A stretch of 64,000 bases of DNA, from the NCBI GenBank assembly GCA_029237695.1, contig CM055275.1:91550833-91614832 (forward strand), in the 5' to 3' direction. Position numbers and translations under genes: made by a program. Shown in pieces: positions 47,194 to 58,193 of this stretch; position 1 is the stretch's first letter; the number at the start of each line of letters is the position of its first letter. This DNA is from Conchocele bisecta (Eukaryota; Mollusca; Bivalvia; Lucinida; Thyasiridae). The notes beneath the pieces were generated by a model. The model was given only the letters and a program-made list of their open reading frames with translations, was not told the DNA's origin and ran no database searches.

Positions 47194-49020
47194 TTAATTG
47201 AGACCCAGTTGTACTGTGCTCGGTGGGGCGATATTCTGACCAGACTGTAATATATTTGATATCTGACGATGTTCTCCGATAGACAGTTCGGCGCCATAGT
47301 GTGTGATGGATTGTATATTTTTATGTCCCGTAATTTTCATTATTTTTTTGTGGGGGAACTCGTGCTTTCGATAAAGTGGTGACTGTTGACTTTCTAATAC
47401 TGTGATTTGTCAACCGTGACGAGATTCCAGCTTGCTCTGCAGCATTCTTCATCAGACTGCCAAGTGTAGCCTCTCCCATGGGCCGTGGGTAATACCTGAA
47501 AATAAATATTTGGGAGAAAATGTGTAAGAAATACTTTTGAGAACTTTGCATATCGACCAGGCTGTAGAATCATTTTAAGATCACTATTGAGACGCACTGA
47601 ATTACATCTCATTTTTCACCAATTATAATAATTATCAAAACATTGTCGTATTTATAACTATTTTACTTTTCTAACTTTACTTTTCTAACTAAATATTAAT
47701 GTCACTTTCTATAAAACTTCATTTGATCTTCAGCCTTGTCCGTAATGATTTTCAGTGTCCTATGATAATGTTTAAATAACATTTAAAACAACATTATTTC
47801 ACATAATAAATGTCATACCATGGCTCATTTTCTGTGCCTTTCAATCGTTGTTCTGGTACTGCTGTCAGGTAAAATGGACTGTCAGCAGCCAACATCTCGG
47901 AAGGTTGGCGACTTCTGAAGATCTCAAAAATCTTGACAGGGCGACTCGGTCTCTGAAATGGAAATATTGGTCCATAAAAAATGTTATGTTTCTCATATAT
48001 TGTCACGCCAGACGGCCGATATTGATTTCAAACAAAAATATAATAGTTTTTCCAACAAATTTCACAGTACATTGTATTCACAGAATTATATCTCAAATTC
48101 AACTTCAGATGTATTTATGGATTTAAGTCGATATCAACAAAATACAGTGATAAGAACAATATTTTTTTCACAGCTGGCCCAGATATATTTGCGAGCGGTA
48201 ACTTGCAATTTGCTCCCATACCGTCCACGAGTAGATTGCAAGTTACCGTTCGCAACAAGCTTTATTCGCTGATGTTTCCATGCCAATTCAGACCTATTTA
48301 TCTTATTAACAACAATGATATAGTAAACTTTCTGTACTGAATGTATGAAAAGCAAAATACTTTTTATGGACTACAAGTAGTGGTGATCACAATACATCGG
48401 ACCTCCGCTCGTATGCACCTAACTTTATTGTGTCTTGAGATATTTGAATTAATAAAAAATGTATGACTAAACAAATATTTATATTTGAATGCTGATATAT
48501 TGAGGATCGATTAACATTACGCTCGTGAACATTTGATCGATTCTCTAAGTATCGTCATGACAACCGTGATAGTTTTCAAGTTATTAAATTTTCTATCGAC
48601 AATATCTCCCGACTCAAAAAAGTTTTGCGCTTACAAGGCCAGCAAACATACCTGGTGTTGTCTGTTGCAAATATCTTCGGTGTGGTCTCTCGTGTATTCG
48701 ACAGATTCCCCCCATCCCTGGTCTTGCTTGCTCTCTCATTGAAATCGAGAAACTTTTCCCCATTGGATGTCGTTTTCATCTCTTATATCACCGAATTTCA
48801 ATTATCTTACTTCATCTCGTCCACGCAGACCGAACATTTTTCCGAAGTAGTAAAATATCGTGAATCGAAGGCTTTTTGGTGTACTTGTACCTAGAGACCC
48901 AGATGAATACATTTTCTCTTCTTCTTCAGGTGTAATGTTCATGCACTTTTTAGGTTTATTGCCCTTCCCAAGTTTCTTCAGATCCATTTTCTTGGCCGTT
49001 AATGCTCTGATACACTGCCC
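47194..49020 (-). pseudogene. Crypton-type tyrosine recombinase (DUF3504-like)
   Basis: Minus strand, three blocks. Block 1 (about 49020-48650) reads KKLGKGNKPKK, ITPEEEEKMYSSGSLGTSTP, FGLRGRDE with the first catalytic Arg. Then, after one stop and one base shift, come NGEKFLDFNERASKTRDGG and a donor (accag|gtatgt). Block 2 (47952-47819, flanked by ttcag and gtatga) reads RPVKIFEIFRSRQPSEMLAA, DSPFYL. Block 3 (47495-47194, after ttttcag) joins in phase through a split Trp codon and reads MGEATLGSLMKNAAEQAG, NHSIRK (the H-x-x-R box), then after a shift in a 7-A run GHKNIQSITHYG with His/Lys and the nucleophilic Tyr, ending at TAA 47196. All four catalytic boxes of a tyrosine recombinase are present and in order. 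The N-terminal DNA-binding half is not seen. Related domains are found in Crypton transposons and in ZMYM2/KCTD1-type host genes. The stop and the shifts say decayed or mis-sequenced. Confidence 0.85.
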
Positions 49021-49425
49021 AAATACTCTGTCTCAATAAATATTGTTTTTGCAGCATTGATAATGTATACTGATTCAACGAATATATTGATTTTAAATGG
49101 AGTATATATGATTTTTTGTGTGAAATATTAACTAAAAATGGTTGAGCACGTACTGCGAAGGATTTCAGGACTTTCAGTCCTTTGATTTTTAAATGTTCTA
49201 TTCGGATTTTTTTCAAGTTTCCATCTTTTATCACACATTATTGGATTTAACCTGTGTTTTGCATGGGATTGGCTTTTCTTGATCATGTGGCGAATTGATA
49301 GTACGGTTTCAGTTATCCATGAAGATGAAATGCTCGATGCGCAGGGAATTTTCTGAAGCTGCGATATCTGAGAACCAACGTACTTGTGTATGGTATTTTG
49401 ATATTTCACATTTGCATGTATTATG

Positions 49426-49573
49426 GGAATGAATGGCCTTTTTCTGGAATTTATCGGGGTATAAACTTGGAAAAGTCGCGTGAATACTGGACGAAGGAAG
49501 GCCTCGTCCAGTATTCCCGCGACTTTTCCAAGTTTATATCCCCGATAAATTCCGCAAAGCGGCCATTCATTCC
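49426..49573. repeat. Hairpin-forming palindrome, ~68-bp arms
   Basis: The left arm (ggaatgaatggcc, ggaatttatcgggg, aacttggaaaagtcgcg, gaatactggacga) and the right arm, its complement with four or five changes, enclose only about 10 bp (aggaaggcc). It abuts the stop of the Myb-like gene, so it may lie in that gene's 3' untranslated region. It may be a MITE. Confidence 0.85.
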
Positions 49574-49967
49574 TTATAATTCCAGCATTTGAAATAAATT
49601 CATCAAGAAAATGTGTTTATTAACTGCGCCTGACGACATCGGTGACGGAGATTGGGCCCTGGGATCACCGCCAGTTCGGCACATACTCTTCTTCTCTAGG
49701 CAGAACTCTTTCTTCGCATTCTTCTGAAGGTTCCACCATTTCACTTTCACATTTTCAACAGTTCTGACTGCTACACCAAGAGCACTTATCTTTGATGAAA
49801 TTGCCTCCCATACTGCATTTTTCTTTTTGTTCGTTACATCGGTCCCATGCCTACCGTTAATTACGGACATGTTCTCCTCATATAAATTTGTGAGGAGGTT
49901 AATTTCGCTTACTGACCAGTTTTTTTGTCTTTCTCTGTTGTTTCTTTTCTGATTTTATTGCAGCCAT
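49574..49967 (-). CDS. Myb/SANT-like DNA-binding protein of the Harbinger element
   Basis: The ATG at 49967 begins MAAIKSEKKQQRKT. A one-base shift in the A-run at 49926-49920 is needed to continue into NWSVSEINLLTNLYEENMSV, then KKKNAVWEAISSKISALG and VRTVENVKVKWWNLQKNAKKEF, followed by a GGDP..SPSP linker and a stop at 49574. Regular Trp/aromatic spacing (W..E...L, VW..I, WW) and the helix-rich basic pattern fit a trihelix/MADF-like Myb domain as in NAIF1 and the second protein of Harbinger elements, which binds the terminal repeats and brings the transposase to the nucleus. The convergent position at the opposite end from the transposase is the standard layout. The shift may be a sequencing error. 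Confidence 0.8.
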
Positions 49968-50165
49968 TTTTTCAGTGTACTCTACAGGAAGGGGAAGTGG
50001 TTACAGTGCATTGTGGGATGTGTTTATTCTTTAACTGGATGGTTAACCATCAGTTAAAAGTTAACAGATCCGTTAACTAACGGATCCGTTAAAATGTTTT
50101 CAACAACCGATATTTAACGGATTGTTAGTTAACCATCCGTTAAGGATTTAAAAGATCAGTTAGGC

Positions 50166-50207
50166 TAACAGTCCGTTAAGCTAACTGATGTTTTGAACAA
50201 CCGGGCC
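50166..50207 (-). repeat. Right terminal inverted repeat of the Harbinger element
   Basis: It ends gttttgaacaaccgggcc, the exact complement of the left end, followed by the CAG duplication and block Q'. Just inside it lies a palindrome-rich stretch (ttaacggatccgttaac types at 50060-50100). Confidence 0.95.
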
Positions 50208-50640
50208 CAGGTTGTTAGAATTGAAATAGGGCTTAAATACTGGAACAAACACGTTACTAACTTACATTCATCGATTATAATATATTGTATGCTATAATAA
50301 TATAATGTCAAAATAATATAAACTTCACTTCTGTTGCTTCTGTGATCATCGTAAAGGTCAGAAATTCCTGTGTAAAGGAGTAACATTTCTACCATAACAT
50401 AGCCAAATTTGAAACATCATACAATGTTACAATATATGGCAATTCTATGTTGAGAACAACAACATATATGTATACGGCTTTGTCCTTGGGAGACAAAAAT
50501 GGCGTGTTAAAACGTTTTATACGTGCACGAACCCTCCATGCCACGGTAAGAAATACTACAATTATTATTATGCAGGTGTAGTGAATAAATTTTAATGTAC
50601 CATGATCACACTGAATCAGTTACAAATCACCAGAAGTTAG
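50208..50640. repeat. Segmental duplication block Q', copy 1 (right flank of Harbinger)
   Basis: gttgttagaattgaaatagg, gcttaaatactggaacaaac and ttgggagacaaaaatggcgt match 52688-53126. The block then enters minisatellite array 2. Confidence 0.85.
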
Positions 50641-52025
50641 AAATATTAATCATACAGATATAGACCTCGGTCCGTTACTTCAAACTGTGGTGTGTAGTGG
50701 TCTAAGGGTTAAAATTAATCATACTGATTTAGACCTCGGTCCGTTACTTCAACCTGTGATGTGTGGTGGTCTAAGATTAACATTAATCATACAGATATAG
50801 ACCTCGGTCCGTTACTTCAACCTGTGATGTGTAGTGGTCTAAGGGTTAACATTAATCATACAGATATAGACCTCGGTCCGTTACTTCAACATGTGGTGTG
50901 TATGGTCTAAGGGTGAACATTAATCATACAAGATATAGACCTCGGTCCCGTTACTTCACATGTGCTGTGTAGTGGTCTAAGGTGAACATTAATCATACAG
51001 ATATAAGACCTCTCCGTTTTACTTCACATGTGCTGTGTAGTGGTCTAAGGGTGAAACAAATAATCATACAGATATAGACCTCGGTCCGTTACTTCAAACC
51101 TGTGGTGTGTAGTGGTCCCTAAGGGTGAACATTAATCATACAGATATTTTAGGACCTCGGTCCGTTACTTCAACCGTGTGTGTTGTGGTCTAAGGGTTAA
51201 ACATTAATCATACATATTAGACCTCGGTCCGTTACTTCAACCTGTGATGTGTAGTGGTCTAAGGTTAACATTAATCATACAGATATAGACCTCGGTCCGT
51301 TACTTCAACATGTGATGTGTAGTGGTCTAAGAGTTAACATTAATCATACAGATTTAGACCTCGGTCCGTTACTTCAACCTTTGATGTGTGGTGGTCTAAG
51401 ATTAACATTAATCATACAGATATAGACCTCGGTCCGTTACTTCAACCTGTGATGTGTAGTGGTCTAAGGGTTAACATTAATCATACAGATATAGACCTCG
51501 GTCCGTTACTTCAACCTGTGGTGTGTAGTGTTCTAAGGGTGAACATTAATCATACAGATATAGACCTCGGTCCGTTACTTCAACATGTGGTGTGTAGTGG
51601 TCTAAGGGTGAACATTAATCATACAGATATAGACCTCGGTCCGTTACTTCAACATGTGCTGTGTAGTGGTCTAAGGGTGAACAACTTAATCATACGATAT
51701 AGACCTCGGTCCGTTACTTCAACATGTGCTGTGTAGTGGTAATAAGGGTTAACATTAATCATACAGATATAGACCTCGGTCCGTTACTTCAACCTGTGGT
51801 GTGTAGTGGTCTAAGGGTTAACATTAATCATACAGATATATACGTCGGTCCGTTACTTCAACATGTGCTGTGTAGTGGTCTAAGGGTCAACATTAATCAT
51901 ACAGATATAGACCTCGGTCCGTTACTTCAACCTGTGGTGTGTAGTGGTCTAAGGGTGAACATTAATCATACAGATATAGACCTCGGTCCGTTACTTCAAC
52001 CTGTGGTGTGTAGTGGTCTAAGGTG
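50640..52025. repeat. 66-72-bp minisatellite, array 2
   Basis: About 20 units of the agacctcggtccgttacttc repeat with the ttaacattaatcatacagat joint. Units at 50900-51230 carry many single-base gains (ctcggtcccgtt, ataagacctctccg), unlike the neat units on each side. Long open frames of the 23-residue repeat at 51386-52053 are by-products of 69-bp units. Confidence 0.9.
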
Positions 52026-52026
52026 T

Positions 52027-53126
52027 TGGGTTTTATTTTGTTTGGCTAACTAATTGTCTCGGAGTTCAGCCAGACCTGTGTCAACGTAGCAAGCATCGGC
52101 ACAATCGTATATTAACTTTAAACCGGTATACGGCGATAGCACCTATGCGCTACCCAAAGCAAGTCAATGAGTGTATCTGCTATTGACAAGCCCTGTAAAG
52201 TCGTTCCCTGGTCTACAAATAATAATGAAATCATAATATATTATTAGAAAAATACAGCCTGTCCACACGACCACAGAAAGGGTTATAACACAACAAATAG
52301 GTGTGTAATAATTTTATATCAACAACTTTATAAAGGAATTTGATATTATAATTCATTGACAATATAAAACTGTCTACATATATGCTATGTGAATAAATTT
52401 AATATTTACCATACAACCAATACACATCGATATGCATCATCAACAATATAGCATATTAGCTCATAATATGCCAATTATAGTATCATAACAGGTTGGTAAG
52501 TGTACCATGTGTTTAAATGATGCATTAAATTAAATACGGTGGTACAATGCCATGTGAAAAAATAAATATTGGTTAAAGATGGGCAATCGAGGTTAGTGTT
52601 TGAAAATGTACAATGTTAGCGGGAGTTGCATGTTGTATTGTCAACATTTACGGTGAGTAGTATTGGAAATTAGCATAATGTATATCAGGTTGTTAGAATT
52701 GAAATAGGGCTTAAATACTGGAACAAACACGTTACTAACTTACATTTATCGATTATAATATATTGTATGCTATAATAATATAATGTCAAAAATAATAAAT
52801 AAACTTCACTTCTGTTGCTTCTGTGATCATGGAAAACGTCAGAAAGTCCTGTGTAAAGGAGTAACATTTCTACCATAACATAGCCAAATTTGAAACATCA
52901 TACAATGTTACAATATATGGCAATATTATGTTGAGAACAACAACATATATGTATACGGCTTTGTCCTTGGGAGACAAAAATGGCGTGTTAAACGTTTTAT
53001 ACGTGCACGAACCCTCCACGCCACCGTAAGAAATATTAAAATTATTATTATGCAGGTGTAGTGAATAAATTTTAATGTACCATGATCACACTGAATCAGT
53101 TACAAATCACCAGAAGTTAGAAATAT
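52027..53126. repeat. Segmental duplication copy 2: blocks P, Q and Q' joined without insertions
   Basis: It runs from ttttgtttggctaactaatt (P) through gaccacagaaagggttataa (Q) and tatatcaggttgttagaatt (Q/Q' joint, about 52680-52700) to the start of array 3. It contains neither the 3993-bp element nor the Harbinger, so it preserves both pre-insertion sites. Nothing coding is recognised in the block. Confidence 0.9.
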
Positions 53127-55250
53127 TAATCACACAGATATAGACCTCGGTCCGTTACTTCAACCTGTGGTGTGTAGTGGTCTAAGGGTTAACATTAATC
53201 ATACAGATATAGACCTCGGTTCGTTACTTCAACCTGTGGTGTGTAGTGGTCTAAGGGTTAACATTAATCATACAGATATATACGTCGGTCCGTTACTTTA
53301 ACCTGTGGTGTGTAGTGGTCTAAGGTTAACATTAATCATACAGATATAGACCTCGGTCCATTACTTCAACCTGTGGTGTGTAGTGGTCTAAGGGTGAACA
53401 TCAATCATACAGATATAGACCTCGGTCCGTTACTTCAACCTGTGGTGTGTAGTGGTCTAAGGGTGAACATTAATCATACAGATATAGACCTCGGTCCGTT
53501 ACTTCAACCTATTGTGTGTAGTATTCTACGGGTTAACATTAATCACACAGATATAGACCTCGGTCCGTTACTTTAACCTGTGGTGTGTAGTGGTCTAAGG
53601 TTAACATTAATCATACAGATATAGACCTCGGTCCGTTACTTACTGTGGTTGTTAGTGGTCTAAAGGGTTTTTAACAATTACCAGATATTGACCTCGGTCC
53701 GTACTTCAATGGTGGTGGTAGTGGTCTAAGGGTTTAACATTAATCATACAAAATAATACGTCGGATCGTTACTTTACCTGTGGTGTGTATGGTTCTAAGG
53801 TTAACCATTAAACATACAGATCCTTAGACCTTCGTTAACGGTACTACTCAACCTGTGGTGTGTAGTGGTCTAAAGGGTTGAACATTAATCATACAGATAT
53901 ATACGTCGGTCGTTACTTCAACCTGTGGTGTGTAGTGGTCTAATGTGGAACATTAATCATACAGATATAGACCTCGGTCCGTTACTTCAACCTGTGGTGT
54001 GTAGTATTAAACCGTTACATAATAACAGATATAGACCTCGGTCCGTTACTTTAAACCTTTGGTGTGTAGTGGTCTAAGGTGAACATTAATCATACAGATA
54101 TAGACCTCGGTCCGTTACCTTCAACCTGTGGTGTGTAGTATCCTAAGGGTAACCATTAATTATACGATATAACCGGTCCGTTACTTTCAACCTGTGGTGT
54201 GTAGTGGTCTAAGGTGAACATTAATCCATACAGATATAGACCCTCGGTCCGTTACTTCAACCTGTTGGTGTGTCTAGGTTGGGAACATTAATCATAACAG
54301 ATATAGACCTCGGTCCGTTACTTTAACCTGTGGTGTGTAGTGGTCTAAGGTTAACATTAAATCATACAGATATAGACCTCGTCCGTTACTTCAACCTGTG
54401 GTGTGTAGTAAGTCTAAGGGTTAACATTAATCATACAGATATAAGGTTTAACCATCGGATTCCGTTACTTCAACCTAAGTGGTGTGTAGTGTCTAAGGGT
54501 GAACATTAATCAACAGATATAGACCTCGTCCGTACTTCCACTGTCGTGTACTCACTGATGGTGTGTTATTAAGTCTAAGGGTTAACATTAATCATACAGA
54601 TATACCTCGGCCGTTACTTCAACCTGTGGTGTATGGTCTAAGTGTGAACATTAATCATACAGATATAGACCTTGGTCCGTTACTTCAACCTGTGGTGTGT
54701 AGTAGTCTAAGGGTTAACATTAATCTTGCAGATATAGACCTCGGTCCGTTACTTCAACCTGTGATGTTTAGTGGTCTAAGGTTAACATTAATCACACAGA
54801 TATAGACCTCGGTCCGTTACTTTAACCTGTGGTGTGTAGTGGTCTAAGGGTGAACATTAATCACACAGATATAGACCTCGGTCCGTTAATTCAACCTGCG
54901 GTGTGTAGTGGTCTATGGGTTAACATTAATCATACAGATATAGACCTCGGTCCGCTACTTCAACCTGTGGTGTGTAGTAGTCTAAGGGTTAACATTAATC
55001 TTACAGATATAGACCTCGGTCCGTTACTTCAACCTGTGGTGTGTAGTAGTCTAAGGGTTAACATTAATCATACAGATATAGACCCTCGGTCCGTTACTTC
55101 AACCTGTGGTGTGTAGTATCCAAGGGTTAACCTTAATCTTACAAGATTTAGACCTCGTCCGTTATTAACCTTCAAACGAACCTGGTGGTTGTGTAGTAGT
55201 ATAAGGGTTAACATTAATCTTACAGATATAGACCTCGGTCCGTTACTTCA
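53126..55250. repeat. 66-72-bp minisatellite, array 3
   Basis: About 30 units. Between about 53630 and 54560 nearly every unit has insertions or losses at different places (cggatcgttactttacc, gaccctcggtcc), while units before and after are regular. The pattern suggests poor consensus quality in that patch more than natural decay. The array ends at 55250 in tcaatcatacag. Confidence 0.9.
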
Positions 55251-55471
55251 ATCATACAGAAGTTTCCTGGGTGTCCTCATTTTGGATGTTTATTGTATTA
55301 TCAATTTCGAGTTATAAAAGATTATGTGGGCCTTGTGTTGAATTACGCTGGTTCGTTTCACTGTAAATGCTGTATTTTATGGATATTGATTTTGAAAATC
55401 AGACATACACGTATTTACGTATGACGTTGAAAATGGACAAAACAATCAGGGCTCATGCATAATTGAATGTA

Positions 55472-55844
55472 CAGTCGGATCTCCCTGAACGGCCACCTCT
55501 CTGCAACAACGCCCTCTCTGTAACGGCCGCTATTTTATATCCCAAATGGATGATTTCCTCTATATCTAACCCTTTGACTGTTGACCACGAAAACTGTCGT
55601 CTGCTATTGCTTTTTCCTTCTTTCTCAATAAAAACATGTTTTGACAATACTTTGGAATCATTTCCGTTGGAAATGATTCTAAAATGCTGTCTAAGCATGT
55701 ATTTAATGAGAATCATCGAAGAAAATTAATAAATAGTAGACGACAACATTTAATTCAGCGTTAGCCTCCCTACAACAGCCACCTCACTACAACAGCCAGT
55801 TTTGCGTCTTCCCATTGGGTGGCTGTTGTAGAGAGGTGGCACTG
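55472..55844. mobile_element. TA-flanked MITE (CAGT..ACTG), 373 bp
   Basis: It starts cagtcggatctccctgaacg, gccacctctctgcaac and ends gttgtagagaggtggcactg, with TA outside both ends. Ends of about 25 bp are imperfect complements. A second full copy is at 57573-57938, an inverted part copy at 57060-57290, and a fragment at 33570-33680. TA flanks with CAGT ends suggest mobilisation by a Tc1/mariner enzyme. Confidence 0.8.
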
Positions 55845-55926
55845 TAATTTACAGAATTAAAAAAAAAACAAAGTGTGAAAAATTGTAATACATGAAGGGA
55901 GGAAATCCTAAAATCCATGAGTGCTC

Positions 55927-56625
55927 AGTGCTTCAGATAAGGTGCGTATTGGCGTATTTTACGCAAGTATTTTAGCTGAATACGCATTGATTATCAAAAG
56001 GGGGAGTACAAAATACGCACAGCAATGTGAAAATACGCATTGATTTTCAAATTGAGTAGTGAAAATACTGTCATAAAGTTGAAAATTCACTTAGTTGAGC
56101 TGCTTTTTGCAGCTCAAATAAGTGAATGTTTAATTTATTTATATTTGTTTATCCTTTTTTCCCTATTTAATACGTAATAAAGAAAATCAATAATCCATGT
56201 GTAAACGTAAAATACGCAATGACGCAATCAGGGGGTATAGTACGCTTTAGACACAAAGCTTATCTGGACCATAAGGCTGCAGATAAGTTTTGTATCGAAA
56301 GAGTATTTTATCCCCGGATTTCAAATTCAATGTGTATTTTACTTTTACAAATGTATTATTGATTTTCTTCCTTATTAAATAGGGAACAAAATATAAATAA
56401 AAAAATTATATTTAAAAAATTACTTATTTGAAAACAGTGCTTGCTTTTTGCAGCTCATCTAAGTAAATTTGAACTTTATTACAGTATTTTCACTATCCAA
56501 TTTGAAAATCATTGCGTTTTTTCGCATTGCTGTGAGTATTTTGTACTCCCACATTTGATAATCAGTGTATATTCTGCTAAAATAACTGCGTAAAATACGC
56601 CAATATGCACCTTATCTGGAGCTCT
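55927..56625. mobile_element. ~700-bp foldback with ~180-bp arms, next to an ABCA exon
   Basis: The left arm (cagataaggtgcgtattggc, gtattttacgcaagtatttt, gagctgctttttgcagctc) is repeated inverted on the right (56450-56622, ending gcaccttatctggagctc). Arms are about 85 percent alike. The two inner boxes ttttgcagctcat/a are symmetric. It ends only 50 bp before the exon at 56675. Confidence 0.75.
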
Positions 56626-56674
56626 AATCAATTTCTTTAAAGTTGCGATAATCCCTGAATTTTGATAATTTCAG

Positions 56675-56898
56675 TGACCAGCTTCCGTCAGAAGCAGCAT
56701 TACTGGAGGCGTATCAGCAGCTGAACTCGTTCAACGACCTGTGGGCGGGCGTTGTATTCGATTTCTCCGCTGGGTTGCCCGCCAAGATTTCATACAAACT
56801 TCAGGTGACAGCGTGGGGTGAATGGCGAACTGGTGACGCATACCAATCTTCCCAAACGTTCGGCCCACGGACACCTTTTTGCTCTGGGGGCGAACCTT
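56675..56898 (+). CDS. ABCA-type transporter, exon in the first extracellular loop
   Basis: The acceptor ttgataatttcag precedes 56675 and the donor gtacgt follows 56898. After one base, 74 codons are open: LPSEAALLEAYQQLNSFNDL, then WAGVVFDFSAGLPAKISYKL and TFGPRTPFCSGGEP, with one base left over. The AGVVF(D/E)..LP..ISYKLR block is a conserved stretch of the ABCA1/ABCA3 first extracellular loop, shortly before TM2. The leftover T plus AC of the next exon gives Tyr, and the joined EPYYSGNGFLALQ fits the family. ABCA proteins move phospholipids or sterols across membranes using ATP. Exons for the N-terminus and TM1 were not found to the left. Confidence 0.88.
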
Positions 56899-57295
56899 GT
56901 ACGTAACATTAGTTATTACATAAAATGGGATTTCACAGCGTAATAACACAGTGTAATACAAATAATACTACACTGGTATAATAAATATGCAAATTAGCCT
57001 GCCACAGAAAACGTGTTTGCTTAGGTAATCAGTACAGATACGAATTATGAAGATGCAATAAATAGAATCTAACATTAGTGTCGATTTCCAATGGAAATGA
57101 TTCTAAAATGCTGTCAAAACATGTTTGTATTGAGGAAGAAGGCAGTAGCAACAGCAATCGATACTTTTTGTGTTCAGCAGTCTAAGGGTTAGTTACAGAG
57201 AAATCATCCATTTGGGATATAAAATAGCGGTTGTTATTGTTATAGAGAGGGTGTTGTTGTAGAGAGGTGGCCGTTCGGGGAGGTTCGACTGTATT

Positions 57296-57495
57296 GGCAA
57301 AAAAACGTATAACCAGATCAGCTGGCTCGTCTCATCAGGATCTGCACTTTTTGCAAGTAAATTTGATATTTTTGAGAGCAAAAACACCACCTTTTCATAA
57401 ATGGACCAGTCTGAAAATCATTTTGTGACTCTTGGATTGGTTGGAAAATTAACATATCAAAATCCATTCCAGTTATGTAGGGGTGAAAGGGTTAA
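57296..57495. mobile_element. piggyBac-like MITE, 5'-truncated copy
   Basis: It shares gatctgcactttttgcaagt, aaaacac and ttttcataaatggac with the copy at 1131-1377 and ends aggggtgaaaggg followed by TTAA (57492-57495). The left end is lost against the inverted TA-MITE fragment. Confidence 0.65.
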
Positions 57496-57572
57496 TACAT
57501 ATCATATTATATCATCACTCATGTCAGCTCCTCTCTCTATCTATGTTTTATTTCAGCGCCATATTGGAACTA

Positions 57573-57938
57573 CAGTCGAACCTCTCCGAACGGCCACCTC
57601 TCTACAACAAAACACTCTCTGCAACAGCCGATAGTTTATATCCCAAATGGATGATTTCCTCTATATATAAGCCTTAGACAGCTGAGCATGAAAATTGTCG
57701 TCTGATTTTGCTTTTGCATTCTTTCTCAATAAAAACATGTTTTGACATAACTTTAGAATCATTTCCATTGCAAAATGCTGTCAAAGCATGTATTTGATGA
57801 TAATTATCGAAGAAAATAAATAAACATCGGAAGATAAAATTTAATTCAGCATTAACCTCCCTACAACAGCTACCACGTACTCTACATCAGCCAGTTTTGC
57901 TTTTTCCCATGGGTGGCTGTTGTAGAGAGGTTGCACTG
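57573..57938. mobile_element. TA-flanked MITE, copy 2
   Basis: It begins cagtcgaacctctccgaacg and ends gtagagaggttgcactg with TA outside, the same family as 55472-55844. The inner part keeps tctcaataaaaacatgtttt and catcaggtt-free AT-rich text. It lies in the intron between the first two ABCA exons. Confidence 0.75.
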
Positions 57939-58115
57939 TACTTATCAGGGCTCTACAAACAGAAATAGTCTACACTGGTTGCTTAACCCATTATGTCCAA
58001 TTTCTCCAGTCATAGTCACATGTGTGGCCGTGACTCGAGAAATGGTGCTTATGAGATTTATGACCAGAATAGCTGCTGATCAAATAACACACTCAAGTTG
58101 CGTGATAATGATCTA

Positions 58116-58193
58116 CAGTGGAACCTCTCTAAACCGGACACCCTTGAAGGTCCACGGAAGGTCCAGGGTGTTCTGTTTAGAGAGGTTCCACTG
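58116..58193. mobile_element. 78-bp hairpin MITE, TA-flanked
   Basis: cagtggaacctctctaaacc, ggacaccct is followed by a short loop and its near-perfect complement ending ggttccactg, with TA on both sides. It is nearly all inverted repeat. Fragments of the same ends occur at 32927-32990 and 58290-58332. Confidence 0.85.

Larger units (their letters stand above)
40408..50207. mobile_element. 9.8-kb PIF/Harbinger transposon with CAG target duplication
   Basis: The first 42 bp (40408-40449, beginning ggcccggttgttcaaaacat) are the exact complement of the last 42 bp (50166-50207). The flanks are CAG (40405-40407 and 50208-50210). The uninterrupted site is present in the duplicated block at about 52685-52690 (tatatcaggttgttag), so both ends and the 3-bp duplication are certain. 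Subterminal DNA is full of gttaactgatc/ggatccgttaa boxes, probable binding sites for the transposase partner. Inside are a HARBI1-like transposase exon (40614-41160), a Myb/SANT-like gene at the right end (49967-49574, minus), a tyrosine recombinase gene (49020-47194, minus) and a tandem triplication. CWG target duplication and the two-gene makeup agree with animal Harbinger elements. The recombinase is foreign to them. Confidence 0.93.

Noticed and set aside
49386..49592. 68-codon plus-strand frame
   Set aside because: It is the translation of the palindrome at 49426-49573, and reads as well backwards.
51386..55116. Repeated 23-residue open frames (INHTDIDLGPLLQPVV type), possible repeat protein
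   Set aside because: They exist only where the minisatellite unit happens to be 69 bp; neighbouring units have other lengths, frames close within a few hundred bases, and there is no start, splice or domain signal.
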